From assembly GCF_036010325.1 (NCBI RefSeq), contig NZ_CP108549.1:6324001-6388000 (forward strand): 64,000 nucleotides of DNA, read 5' to 3'. The position numbers were made by a program, and so were the translations under genes. Each line of letters begins with the position of its first letter. Within the stretch, counting starts at the first letter, position 1. The notes beneath the pieces were generated by a model, which ran no database searches, was not told the DNA's origin, and saw only the letters and a program-made list of their open reading frames with translations. Shown piece by piece: positions 33,448-42,004 of the stretch. This DNA comes from Streptomyces sp. NBC_01210. Its GTDB lineage: Bacteria > Actinomycetota > Actinomycetes > Streptomycetales > Streptomycetaceae.

Positions 33448-34374
33448 ATGTCCAGGACTGCTTTCGCGGGGGCGCTGCTCGTCGCCGGCTCTGCAGTCGC
33501 CTCGTGCGGCGGCGACGGCAACAAGACTGACGCGAACGGCAAGGTCACGGTCGTCTACCAGGACAACGCGATCAAGCCGAAGGATCGGCAGGCCGTAGCG
33601 GTGGTCCGGAAGTCCCGCGTGCTCGAGCAGGTCGCCGACTGGGTGAACAAGTCGGTCGCCCTTCCACATGACCTGGTCGTGAAAGTCACCGGCAAGGTCC
33701 CACCGGGGGTTACGGATGCAGTCACCCAGCCCGACGGCAGGACGATCTTTATGCCCCCGCCGTTCCTGACCCAGATCGAAGGGGCCCTCAGCAACGTGGT
33801 CAAGACCGTCAAGCGTCCCGCCCTGTTCCCCGAGGCCAGGTTCAATGCCGACGATCTGACCGCGCTGTCGACCCAGTTCATCTTCGGTCACGAGATGGGC
33901 CATGCACTGCAGCGTCAGCTTCTGCTCGCGAATCTCGGCCTCGAGGAGGACGCCGCCGACGGGTTCGCGTCGTTCTACACCGTCAACGAGGTTGGACCGG
34001 ATCCGTCGCTGGCAGCCGCAATCCTGTTCGACGAGATCGCCCGCGCGGAGGGCAAGCTGACGCTGGAGGGGCTCTCGAGCGATCACCCCGTCACCCAGCA
34101 ACGGGTCTTCAACTTCCTTTGCTACCTCGAGGGGAGCGACCCGAAGAGGTTCCGCGGGCTGGTCGGTGCGGGTTACCTGCCGAATACCCGCGCCCCGTTG
34201 TGTCCGCAGGCATGGGCGATGCTGGACTTCGGCTGGTGGACCCAACTCAAGAAACATTTCAGCGGGGCATTCAAGGACCAGGGCGACAAGGCGCAGGAGA
34301 ACGCACGCGACCAGCTGATCGCGGAGACGAAGGCCGTCGAGAAGGAGCTCGACAAGATCCGCAGCGGGCAATGA
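33448..34374 (+). CDS. DUF4344 zinc metallopeptidase lipoprotein
   Basis: 308 aa from ATG 33448; an in-frame GTG at 33421 is an alternative. A short signal with lipobox-like SAVASC places lipid-modified C20 at the start of the mature protein. The metal site is H148-E-M-G-H152, with a probable third ligand in LEEDAADGFAS (E166/E167). DUF4344 proteins resemble gluzincin peptidases; the target is unknown. Located on the outer membrane face. Last gene before the tRNA-Arg locus. Confidence 0.82.
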   Translation: MSRTAFAGALLVAGSAVASCGGDGNKTDANGKVTVVYQDNAIKPKDRQAVAVVRKSRVLEQVADWVNKSVALPHDLVVKVTGKVPPGVTDAVTQPDGRTIFMPPPFLTQIEGALSNVVKTVKRPALFPEARFNADDLTALSTQFIFGHEMGHALQRQLLLANLGLEEDAADGFASFYTVNEVGPDPSLAAAILFDEIARAEGKLTLEGLSSDHPVTQQRVFNFLCYLEGSDPKRFRGLVGAGYLPNTRAPLCPQAWAMLDFGWWTQLKKHFSGAFKDQGDKAQENARDQLIAETKAVEKELDKIRSGQ

Positions 34375-34538
34375 GCATGCAGAGCCATCGGCCCGCATCT
34401 CCGGCCGTCCCTTAAGGGCGCGGGCCTGTGATCGGTAGCGGTCCTCCGCCACCGTCACGGTGGTACGTGGAGGCGTCCCGATCCAGGCGACGTGTGGTGT
34501 GTCGGAGGTGTGTCGCGAACAGTGAGAGACAACGAGAA

Positions 34539-34571
34539 AGAGCGGGAGTCAGTGAGGCTGACTCCCGCTCT
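34539..34571 (-). terminator. Terminator of tRNA-Arg
   Basis: AGAGCGGGAGTCAG and CTGACTCCCGCTCT form a perfect 14-bp stem with a 5-nt loop. Read on the minus strand it ends in TTTCTCGTT, a U-rich tail, and lies 55 bp past the tRNA 3' end. A textbook intrinsic terminator. Confidence 0.85.
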
Positions 34572-34626
34572 CTCATATCGGCATCCGCCCAGCTCAGCAC
34601 TTGGTTCTTGCTGGTTACTTGGCGAG

Positions 34627-34698
34627 TGCCCCCGGCAGGATTCGAACCTGCGCACACGGCTCCGGAGGCCGTTGCTCTATCCCCTGAGCTACGGGGGC
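34627..34698 (-). tRNA. tRNA-Arg (anticodon CCG)
   Basis: A complete cloverleaf on the minus strand: acceptor GCCCCCG/CGGGGGC, D-arm GCTC...GAGC, anticodon stem ACGGC/GCCGT with loop CTCCGGA (CCG anticodon, reads CGG), T-arm GCAGG-TTCGAAT-CCTGC, discriminator A. No CCA is encoded. 72 nt. It borders the irregular region to its left, and tRNA genes are common phage/ICE integration sites; no repeated 3' end was found in this window. Confidence 0.97.
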
Positions 34699-34908
34699 GT
34701 TCCACCGCACTTCTGCGGCGACGGGTAGAACCCTACCAGCTCCCACAGGGTCGCCGTGAACAGGTATTTCCGCCCCCTCCAGCCGCCCCTGCAGCCGCCC
34801 GCGCGGCCGGCCCCGTCGTGCTCGTCCCGCGCCCGCTCCGGTCGCCCGCACAGGGTGGAAGTGGGCAAAACCCGGACGCAGCCCTGCCCCCCGACCTACT
34901 CTCGAGTT

Positions 34909-35343
34909 GTGTCAGGCGTGTCCGGCCGGGTGCTCGTTGTCGACGACAACAGGGTCATACGGCAGCTGATCAGGGTCAACCTCGAGCTGGAGGGCTTCGA
35001 GGTCGTGACCGCGGCCGATGGTGCCGAGTGTCTGGATGTCGTGCATCGCGTCTGCCCCGATGTGGTCACCCTCGATGTCGTCATGCCCCGCCTCGACGGA
35101 CTGCGCACCGCCGCCCGGCTTCGGGCCGATCCGCGGACCAGCCATCTGCCGGTCGCGATCATCAGTGCGTGCACGCAGTACGAGGTGGAGAGCGGGCTCA
35201 CCGCCGGTGTGGACGCCTTTCTCGCGAAGCCCTTCGAGCCCTCCGAGTTGGTCCGTCTCGTACGGCAGTTGATGCGTCGGGAGGGTCCGCCGTCCGTCGA
35301 CGGCAGGCATGGCGCCGGGCGGGCGGGAAGCGCACGGGGCTGA
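34909..35343 (+). CDS. Stand-alone response regulator receiver protein
   Basis: 144 aa from GTG 34909 (weak Shine-Dalgarno). A CheY-like receiver with acidic pair D12/D13, phosphoacceptor D56 in VVTLDVVMPRLDG and K107 in AFLAKPFEP. No output domain follows; the last 25 residues are Gly/Arg rich and disordered. It lies directly before the ArgS-like gene (56 bp). No kinase gene is adjacent. Confidence 0.85.
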   Translation: MSGVSGRVLVVDDNRVIRQLIRVNLELEGFEVVTAADGAECLDVVHRVCPDVVTLDVVMPRLDGLRTAARLRADPRTSHLPVAIISACTQYEVESGLTAGVDAFLAKPFEPSELVRLVRQLMRREGPPSVDGRHGAGRAGSARG

Positions 35344-35399
35344 CCGCATCGCGAAACCGGTTCGCGAAGGGCCCCCCTCCCTCCCATACGCTTGTCCCC

Positions 35400-36443
35400 G
35401 TGACCCCCGCCGAGCTCTCCCGAACCGTGCTGCACGCCGTGTGCCGCGCGGTGGAGGACGGTGCGCTGCGGGCGCCCGTGCCCGAGAGTGTCAGCGTCGA
35501 GCGGCCGCGGCCCGGTGGCTGCGGGGACTACGCCACCAATGTCGCGCTGCGGCTGGCCGGGCCGGCCGGGCAGCGGCCCCGTGCGGTCGCCGAACTGCTG
35601 GGGCGCCGGATCGCCGAGGTCCCCGGGATCGCCGGGATCGAGATCACCGGGCCCGGTTTCCTCAACATCACCCTGGACGCGGGCGCGCAGCAGGCGCTTG
35701 TACGGGAGGTGCTGGAGCGGGGGAGCAAGTACGGGTGGATCGCGCCGACCGGGGCGATCGCGCAACCCGGCTACCGCGCCGACGTGCGCGCCGCCGTCAC
35801 CGCCGATGCCCTGCGCCGGATCCTGGTGTCGCAGGGCACCCTCGTCCGTACCAGCTGCGAAGGGGTGGCCGACCCGGCCTGGGCCGAGCTGCGGGTACGC
35901 GTCGAGGCGCAGGGGGGACGCCGCTATCTGCCCGCTGATGTGACCCCCGTGCCCGCGGAGGAGGGCGCCCGTGAACTCCTTCAGCGGCTCGGGCCCGATG
36001 CCACGCGCTGGGCGCTGCTGCGACCCGCCGGGCACGATCACCCCTCGGCCGGGGAGGAGCTGTTGACGCAGCACGAGAGCAACCCGCTGTTCAAGATCCA
36101 GTACGCTTGCTCCCGCAGCCGCGCCCTCACCCGTAACGCCGCACAGCTCCACTTCGACAGTGCCCCCGAGACACACGTCGACGCCGCCGTCCTCACCACC
36201 GCCGTCGGCGACTACCCCGCCGTCCTCGCCGGCGCCGCCCGCCACCGCGCCCCCGACCGGCTCGCCCGGCATCTGGAGAGCACGGCCGACTCCCTCCTCG
36301 CCTTCCAGCACACGGTGCTGCCCATCGGCGACGAAAAACCCCTGGCCGCCCACCGTTCCCGGCTCGCGCTCGCCGAAGCTGCCGGGACGGTGCTCGCCGG
36401 TGGCCTGTCCCTGCTCGGCATCAGCGCACCCGAATACTTGTGA
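35400..36443 (+). CDS. Arginyl-tRNA synthetase-like protein without catalytic core
   Basis: 347 aa from GTG 35400. The N-terminal part (about 1-105) matches the Add1 domain of ArgRS (CGDYATNVALRLAGPAGQRP, IEITGPGFLNITLD). The C-terminal part (from about 215) matches the DALR anticodon-binding domain (NPLFKIQYACSRSRALTRNA, then helices to SLLGISAPEYL). The class I Rossmann core with HIGH and KMSKS is missing; the linker of about 100 aa has an odd stretch with TPVPAEEGARELLQRLG. So it should not charge tRNA but may still bind tRNA-Arg. It is followed 13 bp later by lysA. Confidence 0.8.
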   Translation: MTPAELSRTVLHAVCRAVEDGALRAPVPESVSVERPRPGGCGDYATNVALRLAGPAGQRPRAVAELLGRRIAEVPGIAGIEITGPGFLNITLDAGAQQALVREVLERGSKYGWIAPTGAIAQPGYRADVRAAVTADALRRILVSQGTLVRTSCEGVADPAWAELRVRVEAQGGRRYLPADVTPVPAEEGARELLQRLGPDATRWALLRPAGHDHPSAGEELLTQHESNPLFKIQYACSRSRALTRNAAQLHFDSAPETHVDAAVLTTAVGDYPAVLAGAARHRAPDRLARHLESTADSLLAFQHTVLPIGDEKPLAAHRSRLALAEAAGTVLAGGLSLLGISAPEYL

Positions 36444-36456
36444 GAGAGCAACGAAA

Positions 36457-37848
36457 ATGAGCCGTTCCGCACACCCCGCCGGGCCCCGCCACGCAGATGT
36501 CCTCCCCGAGGGCCACTACACCGCCCCGCCGACCGACCTCAACGTCCTCGACGAGAAGGTCTGGGCCAGGACGGTCACCCGGAACGAGGACGGCGCCGTC
36601 TCCGTCGGCGGGATCGAAGTGACGCGGCTGGCCGAGGAGTTCGGCACCCCCGCCTACTTCCTCGACGAGGACGACTTCCGGGCCCGCTGCCGCGCCTGGT
36701 CCGACGCCTTCGGCAAGGACGCGGATGTGTTCTACGCGGGCAAGGCGTTCCTGTCCCGGGCCGTTGTCAGGTGGCTCAAGGAGGAAGGCCTCAATCTCGA
36801 CGTCTGCTCCGGGGGCGAGCTCACCACCGCCCTCGACGCCGGGATGCCCGCCGAGCGCATCGCCTTCCACGGCAACAACAAGTCCGAGGAAGAGATCGAA
36901 CGAGCCGTACGCGTCGGCGTCGGGCGCATCGTTCTCGACTCCTTCCAGGAGATCGTGCGCGTAGCGCACATCGCCCAGCGTCAGGGCAAGCGCCAGCGCG
37001 TCCAGATCCGTGTCACCGTCGGCGTCGAGGCGCACACGCACGAGTTCATCGCCACCGCCCACGAGGACCAGAAGTTCGGGATCGCGCTCGCCGGCGGGCA
37101 GGCAGCCGAGGCCGTACGACGCGCCCTCAGGCTCGACGGACTCGAGCTGATCGGTATTCACTCGCACATCGGCTCGCAGATCTTCGACATGGCCGGTTTC
37201 GAGGTGTCCGCGCGCCGCGTCGTGCAGCTGCTCGCCGAAGTACGGGACGAGCACGGCATCGAGCTGCCCGAGATCGACCTCGGCGGCGGTCTCGGCATCG
37301 CGTACACCTCCGACGACGACCCGCGCGAGCCGCACGACATCGCCAAGGCCCTCAGCGAGATCGTCACCCGTGAGTGTGAGGCCGCGAACCTGCGGACGCC
37401 CCGGATCTCCGTCGAGCCGGGCCGCGCCATCGTCGGGCCCACCGCCTTCACCCTGTACGAGGTCGGCACCATCAAGCCGCTCGAGGGACTGCGTACGTAC
37501 GTCTCCGTCGACGGCGGCATGTCGGACAACATCCGTACGGCCCTCTACGACGCCGAGTACAGCGTCGCGCTCGTGTCGAGGACCTCCGACGCGGAGCCGA
37601 TGCTCACCCGCGTCGTCGGCAAGCACTGCGAGAGCGGCGACATTGTCGTCAAGGACGCCTTCCTCCCGGCCGACCTCGCGCCCGGCGATCTGATCGCCGT
37701 GCCCGCCACCGGCGCGTACTGCCGCTCCATGGCCAGCAACTACAACCACGCACTCCGCCCGCCCGTCGTCGCCGTCAAGGACGGCGAGGCGCGCGTGATC
37801 GTCCGGCGTGAGACGGAGGAAGATCTCCTGCGTCTCGATGTCGGTTAG
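36457..37848 (+). CDS. lysA: Diaminopimelate decarboxylase
   Basis: 463 aa. Converts meso-diaminopimelate to L-lysine with PLP, the last lysine step. Fold type III PLP barrel: Schiff-base lysine K96 in DVFYAGKAFLS, HSHIGSQI, the phosphate-binding GGGLG in EIDLGGGLGIAY, EPGRAIVGP, and C-terminal GKHCESGD with the active-site Cys of the partner subunit plus GAYCRSMASNYN. Starts at ATG 36457, 13 bp after the ArgS-like gene. Followed by homoserine dehydrogenase, so aspartate-family genes are grouped. Confidence 0.98.
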   Translation: MSRSAHPAGPRHADVLPEGHYTAPPTDLNVLDEKVWARTVTRNEDGAVSVGGIEVTRLAEEFGTPAYFLDEDDFRARCRAWSDAFGKDADVFYAGKAFLSRAVVRWLKEEGLNLDVCSGGELTTALDAGMPAERIAFHGNNKSEEEIERAVRVGVGRIVLDSFQEIVRVAHIAQRQGKRQRVQIRVTVGVEAHTHEFIATAHEDQKFGIALAGGQAAEAVRRALRLDGLELIGIHSHIGSQIFDMAGFEVSARRVVQLLAEVRDEHGIELPEIDLGGGLGIAYTSDDDPREPHDIAKALSEIVTRECEAANLRTPRISVEPGRAIVGPTAFTLYEVGTIKPLEGLRTYVSVDGGMSDNIRTALYDAEYSVALVSRTSDAEPMLTRVVGKHCESGDIVVKDAFLPADLAPGDLIAVPATGAYCRSMASNYNHALRPPVVAVKDGEARVIVRRETEEDLLRLDVG

Positions 37849-37869
37849 TTGAGATAGATGTCTCGCATG

Positions 37870-37898
37870 CCGGACGGGGGATAGAAACTCCCGTCCGG
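37870..37898 (+). terminator. Hairpin between lysA and hom
   Basis: CCGGACGGG pairs with CCCGTCCGG (9 bp, 11-nt loop) 22 bp after the lysA stop. No T run. It may attenuate or end lysA transcripts, leaving hom with its own promoter in the following 40 bp. Confidence 0.5.
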
Positions 37899-37944
37899 TG
37901 AGTGAGACTGGTCCACACCGTAGATGTACACGAAACGAGGTCGG

Positions 37945-39237
37945 ATGATGCGTACGCGTCCGCTGAAGGTGGCGCTGCTGGGCTGTGGAGTGGTCGGCTC
38001 AGAGGTGGCGCGCATCATGACGACGCACGCCGACGACCTCGCGGCTCGTATCGGCGCTCCGGTGGAACTGGCGGGCGTGGCGGTCCGCCGGCCCTCCAAG
38101 GTGCGCGAGGGCATCGATCCCGCGCTGATCACCACCGATGCGACCGCCCTGGTCAAACGCGGCGACATCGACGTCGTCATCGAGGTCATCGGCGGCATCG
38201 AGCCCGCCCGCTCCCTCATCACCGCCGCGTTCGAGCACGGCGCGTCCGTCGTCTCCGCCAACAAGGCGCTGCTGGCCGAGGACGGCGCGACCCTCTACGC
38301 CGCCGCCGAGGAGCACGGTAGGGATCTCTACTTCGAGGCCGCGGTCGCGGGTGCGATTCCGCTGATCAGGCCGCTGCGCGAGTCCCTCGCGGGCGACAAG
38401 GTCAACCGCGTGCTCGGCATCGTCAACGGCACGACCAACTTCATCCTCGACAAGATGGACAGCTCGGGCGCCGGCTACTCCGAGGCACTCGACGAGGCCA
38501 CCGCCCTCGGATACGCCGAGGCCGACCCGACCGCCGACGTCGAGGGCTTCGACGCCGCCGCCAAGGCCGCCATCCTCGCCGGGATCGCCTTCCACACCCG
38601 CGTACGCCTCGACGACGTCTACCGCGAGGGCCTGACCGAGGTCACCGCCGCCGACATCGCCTCCGCCAAGCGCATGGGCTGCACCGTCAAACTCCTCGCC
38701 ATCTGTGAGCGCGCGGCCGACGGCCGGTCCGTCACCGCCCGCGTCCACCCGGCGATGATTCCGCTCAGCCACCCGCTCGCCTCCGTCCGCGAGGCGTACA
38801 ACGCCGTATTTGTCGAGGCCGAGGCGGCCGGGCAGCTGATGTTCTACGGTCCGGGCGCCGGCGGCTCGCCGACCGCCTCCGCGGTACTCGGCGACCTCGT
38901 GGCCGTCTGCCGCAACAAGCTCGCCGAGTCCACCGGACCGGGCGAGTCCGCGTACACCCAGCTGCCCGTGAGCCCCATGGGCGACGTGGTGACGCGGTAC
39001 CACATCAGCCTCGACGTGGCCGACAAGCCTGGCGTACTCGCCCAGGTGGCGACGGTCTTCGCCGAGCACGGCGTATCCATCGATACGGTCCGTCAGCAGG
39101 GCAAGGACGGCGAGGCCGACCTCGTCGTCGTCACCCACCGCGCGCCCGACGCCGCCCTCTCGGGGACCGTCGAGGCGCTGCGCAAGCTCGACACCGTGCG
39201 CGGTGTCGCCAGCATCATGCGTGTTGAAGGGGAGTAA
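37945..39237 (+). CDS. hom: Homoserine dehydrogenase
   Basis: 430 aa from ATG 37945; ATG 37948 is also possible, with GAGG at 37937-37940. NAD(P)-dependent reduction of aspartate semialdehyde to homoserine. N-terminal Rossmann motif [11 protein letters not shown], central [12 protein letters not shown], substrate-region [19 protein letters not shown], and a C-terminal ACT domain ([17 protein letters not shown]) for feedback by threonine. Monofunctional, no aspartokinase part. First of hom-thrC-thrB. Confidence 0.97.
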   Translation: MMRTRPLKVALLGCGVVGSEVARIMTTHADDLAARIGAPVELAGVAVRRPSKVREGIDPALITTDATALVKRGDIDVVIEVIGGIEPARSLITAAFEHGASVVSANKALLAEDGATLYAAAEEHGRDLYFEAAVAGAIPLIRPLRESLAGDKVNRVLGIVNGTTNFILDKMDSSGAGYSEALDEATALGYAEADPTADVEGFDAAAKAAILAGIAFHTRVRLDDVYREGLTEVTAADIASAKRMGCTVKLLAICERAADGRSVTARVHPAMIPLSHPLASVREAYNAVFVEAEAAGQLMFYGPGAGGSPTASAVLGDLVAVCRNKLAESTGPGESAYTQLPVSPMGDVVTRYHISLDVADKPGVLAQVATVFAEHGVSIDTVRQQGKDGEADLVVVTHRAPDAALSGTVEALRKLDTVRGVASIMRVEGE

Positions 39238-39244
39238 AGGACCC

Positions 39245-40315
39245 ATGACCAGCAAGGGCACCCACCAGTGGCGCGGCATCATCGAGGAGTACCGGGACCG
39301 CCTTCCGGTCACGGACACGACGCCGGTCGTCACACTCCGTGAGGGCGGTACGCCGCTCGTCCCCGCTCAGGTCCTCTCCGAGCGCACGGGCTGCGAGGTG
39401 CACCTCAAGGTCGAGGGCGCCAATCCCACCGGGTCCTTCAAGGACCGCGGAATGACCATGGCCATCACCAAGGCCAAGGAGGAGGGCGCGCAGGCGGTCA
39501 TCTGCGCCTCCACCGGCAACACCTCCGCCTCGGCCGCGGCCTATGCCGTACGGGCCGGAATGGTCTGCGCCGTCCTGGTGCCCCAGGGCAAGATCGCCCT
39601 CGGCAAGATGGGGCAGGCGCTGGTGTACGGCTCGCGGATCCTGCAGGTCGACGGGAACTTCGACGACTGCCTGAACCTGGCCCGCGGCCTGTCCGAGAAC
39701 TACCCTGTGGCGCTGGTCAATTCGGTCAATCCGTTCCGCATCGAGGGGCAGAAGACCGCTTCGTTCGAGATCGTCGACGCGCTCGGCGACGCCCCGGACA
39801 TCCATGTGCTGCCGGTCGGCAACGCCGGCAACATCACGGCGTACTGGAAGGGGTACAAGGAGTACGCCGCGGACCAGATGTCCACGCACACTCCCCGAAT
39901 GTGGGGCTTCCAGGCCTCCGGCTCGGCGCCGATCGTGCGCGGCGAGATCGTCAAGGAACCGTCGACCATCGCCACCGCGATCCGGATCGGCAACCCGGCC
40001 TCCTGGCAGTACGCGCTCGCCGCGCGGGACGAGTCGGGCGGTTTCATCGACGAGGTGACGGACCGTGAGATCCTGCGCGCCTACCGGCTGTTGGCCTCGC
40101 AGGAGGGTGTCTTCGTGGAGCCCGCGTCGGCCGCCTCGGTAGCCGGTCTGCTCAAGGCCGCCGAGCAGGGCAAGGTCGACCCGGGCCAGAAAATCGTCTG
40201 CACGGTCACCGGAAACGGACTCAAGGACCCGGACTGGGCGGTCGCCGGAGCGCCCCAGCCGGTCACCGTGCCGGTCGACGCGGCCGCGGCCGCGGAGCAG
40301 CTCGGTCTTGCGTAA
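39245..40315 (+). CDS. thrC: Threonine synthase
   Basis: 356 aa from ATG 39245, 7 bp after hom, with AAAGG upstream. PLP enzyme turning O-phosphohomoserine into threonine. Schiff-base lysine K66 in [11 protein letters not shown], phosphate loop [11 protein letters not shown], and [12 protein letters not shown] near the end. A short (class with about 350 aa) bacterial form. Its stop is followed by a strong hairpin at 40367, so hom-thrC end together. Confidence 0.97.
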   Translation: MTSKGTHQWRGIIEEYRDRLPVTDTTPVVTLREGGTPLVPAQVLSERTGCEVHLKVEGANPTGSFKDRGMTMAITKAKEEGAQAVICASTGNTSASAAAYAVRAGMVCAVLVPQGKIALGKMGQALVYGSRILQVDGNFDDCLNLARGLSENYPVALVNSVNPFRIEGQKTASFEIVDALGDAPDIHVLPVGNAGNITAYWKGYKEYAADQMSTHTPRMWGFQASGSAPIVRGEIVKEPSTIATAIRIGNPASWQYALAARDESGGFIDEVTDREILRAYRLLASQEGVFVEPASAASVAGLLKAAEQGKVDPGQKIVCTVTGNGLKDPDWAVAGAPQPVTVPVDAAAAAEQLGLA

Positions 40316-40698
40316 GGCCACAGGTGAGGCCTCGGGCAAGGACTCGGGTGAGGCCTCCGCGTGAGGCTCTCCGCGGGAAGCCCCCGCGGAGAGTTCTTGA
40401 GCGGAGCTCTGGGTAAAGGTCTGGCATAAAGCTCCGACGCAGAGCCCCGCCCGCCTTCCCAGGGCGCACCAGGGAAAGCATGGCAAGCCGGACAACGGTG
40501 TACGTAGGGGCACAGGAGGCTTGCGACACGCATCGTGCGCCTCCCGTGCGCCCTATGTCGCCACTCAACCTTCCTTCGATAGGCTGTACCTGATCCCGCC
40601 CCGCCGCATATGCCGCGGTGTTGTTGCCGTTACGGCCCACGGGTGTTCGTACCTCTCGAAAAAATCTCGCAGTCAGAACCAAGGAGTGTCATCGAGCG
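40316..40698 (+). other. thrC-thrB spacer with terminator
   Basis: This 383-bp spacer contains repeated GTGAGGC/CTCGGG-type fragments (40324-40366), then the terminator, then a region that must hold the thrB promoter. CTTCCTTCGATAGGCTGTACC near 40569-40589 offers a GATAGGCT -10-like stretch. No supported gene. Confidence 0.4.
40367..40398 (+). terminator. Terminator after thrC
   Basis: CTCTCCGCGGG pairs with CCCGCGGAGAG (11 bp perfect, 5-nt loop AAGCC), followed by TTCTT. Lies 51 bp after the thrC stop. Confidence 0.8.
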
Positions 40699-41616
40699 AT
40701 GGCCGGTCCAGCGTTCCGCGCCGCCGCCGTCCGAGTGCGCGTCCCCGCCACCAGCGCCAATCTCGGCCCGGGCTTCGACGCCCTCGGGCTGTCCCTTGGG
40801 CTGTACGACGACGTGGTCGTCCGGGTCGCGGACTCCGGTCTGCACATCGACATCGCGGGTGAGGGCGCCACGACGCTTCCCCGCGATGAGAGTCATCTGC
40901 TCGTACGTTCCCTGCGTACGGCCTTCGACCTGCTCGGCGGGCAGCCGCGCGGCCTCGAGGTCGTCTGCGCCAACCGCATCCCGCACGGGCGCGGTCTGGG
41001 CTCGTCGTCGGCAGCCATCTGTGCCGGCATCGTCGCCGCCCGGGCGGTGACCATAGGCGGCGACGCCAGACTCGACGACGCGGCGCTGCTCGAGCTCGCC
41101 ACCGAGATCGAGGGGCATCCCGACAATGTTGCCGCGTGTCTGCTCGGCGGCTTCACGCTCGCCTGGACCGACGGGGGAGCGGCGCGCGCCATCAGGATGG
41201 ATCCTGCCGATTCCGTCGTTCCGGTGGTTTTCGTCCCCGGCAAGCCGGTGCTCACCGAGACCGCGCGCGGACTGCTTCCGCGCACCGTCCCCCATGTGGA
41301 CGCCGCCGCCAACGCGGGCCGCGCCGCCCTGCTCGTCGAGGCGCTGACCAGGCGTCCCGAGCTGCTGCTGCCCGCCACGGAGGACCGGCTCCACCAGGAG
41401 TACCGCGCCCCGGCGATGCCGCAGAGCGCGGAACTTGTCAGCCGACTGCGCGCCGACGGCGTCCCAGCAGTCATCTCCGGCGCCGGCCCCACCGTGCTCG
41501 CGCTGACCGAGGACGGTGTGGCCGACAAGGTCGCACGGCTGGCGGGCGAGGGGTGGGCGGCCAACCGGCTCACCTTCGACGCAGCGGGAGCGAGTGTTCT
41601 GCCGCTCGCCCAGTAG
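40699..41616 (+). CDS. thrB: Homoserine kinase
   Basis: 305 aa from ATG 40699; AAGGAG at 40681-40686 is a little far upstream. GHMP kinase phosphorylating homoserine before ThrC. Motifs: VPATSANLGPGFDALGL at the start, ATP loop PHGRGLGSSSAA near 95-106, and the C-terminal VISGAGPTVLALT. Separated from thrC by a terminator, so probably has its own promoter although it works in the same pathway. Confidence 0.97.
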   Translation: MAGPAFRAAAVRVRVPATSANLGPGFDALGLSLGLYDDVVVRVADSGLHIDIAGEGATTLPRDESHLLVRSLRTAFDLLGGQPRGLEVVCANRIPHGRGLGSSSAAICAGIVAARAVTIGGDARLDDAALLELATEIEGHPDNVAACLLGGFTLAWTDGGAARAIRMDPADSVVPVVFVPGKPVLTETARGLLPRTVPHVDAAANAGRAALLVEALTRRPELLLPATEDRLHQEYRAPAMPQSAELVSRLRADGVPAVISGAGPTVLALTEDGVADKVARLAGEGWAANRLTFDAAGASVLPLAQ

Positions 41617-42004
41617 CGACACCAAGATTGCCGGTGATGGAGAGGGGGAATGTTTGTTGGAGCCGGTAGTGTTAACCTCAAGTCTGCAGCCGACGTTTTT
41701 GTGGCGCGGTGCTTAGTGTCCCCATTCGGGACCAACATTCTTCCGGGAGCCTCCCCGACCCTGCCTGAGCAGCCTGCCTGAGCAGTTTCGAGCACGCTCC
41801 GGAAACGGCACGACACCCCTCGCTTTTCCAGGAGTGGGCCGAGCAGGGGGAACCTCGGGCCGGGCTTTTGCACGTATATCTCTCCGCCGTTAATTGCCGG
41901 CGGGACCATCGCTCCGACACGGTCCGCAAACCAGGACCTACGTCGGACAGCACAACCGGTCGCCGAGCCAGAAGGCCGACGTCCGCTCCAGGGAAGGACC
42001 CTTC
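41617..42004 (+). promoter_or_regulatory. Long rho leader region
   Basis: 388 bp between thrB and rho. GGTAGTGTTAACC near 41666-41678 is a possible -10 area, but no convincing -35 pairs with it. CCGCC, ttaattg, CCGGCGG near 41889-41908 can form a hairpin near the start. Long leaders before rho often serve autoregulation by Rho-dependent attenuation; that role here is inference. No peptide I would call is encoded. Confidence 0.4.

Noticed and set aside
33097..34458. Long minus-strand frame opposite the DUF4344 gene
   Set aside because: The plus strand shows a lipobox and HEMGH motif; the minus frame has neither motif nor ribosome site.
34500..34625. Integration attachment repeat of tRNA-Arg
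   Set aside because: The inverted repeat here is a simple terminator; no copy of the tRNA 3' end was found elsewhere in the window.
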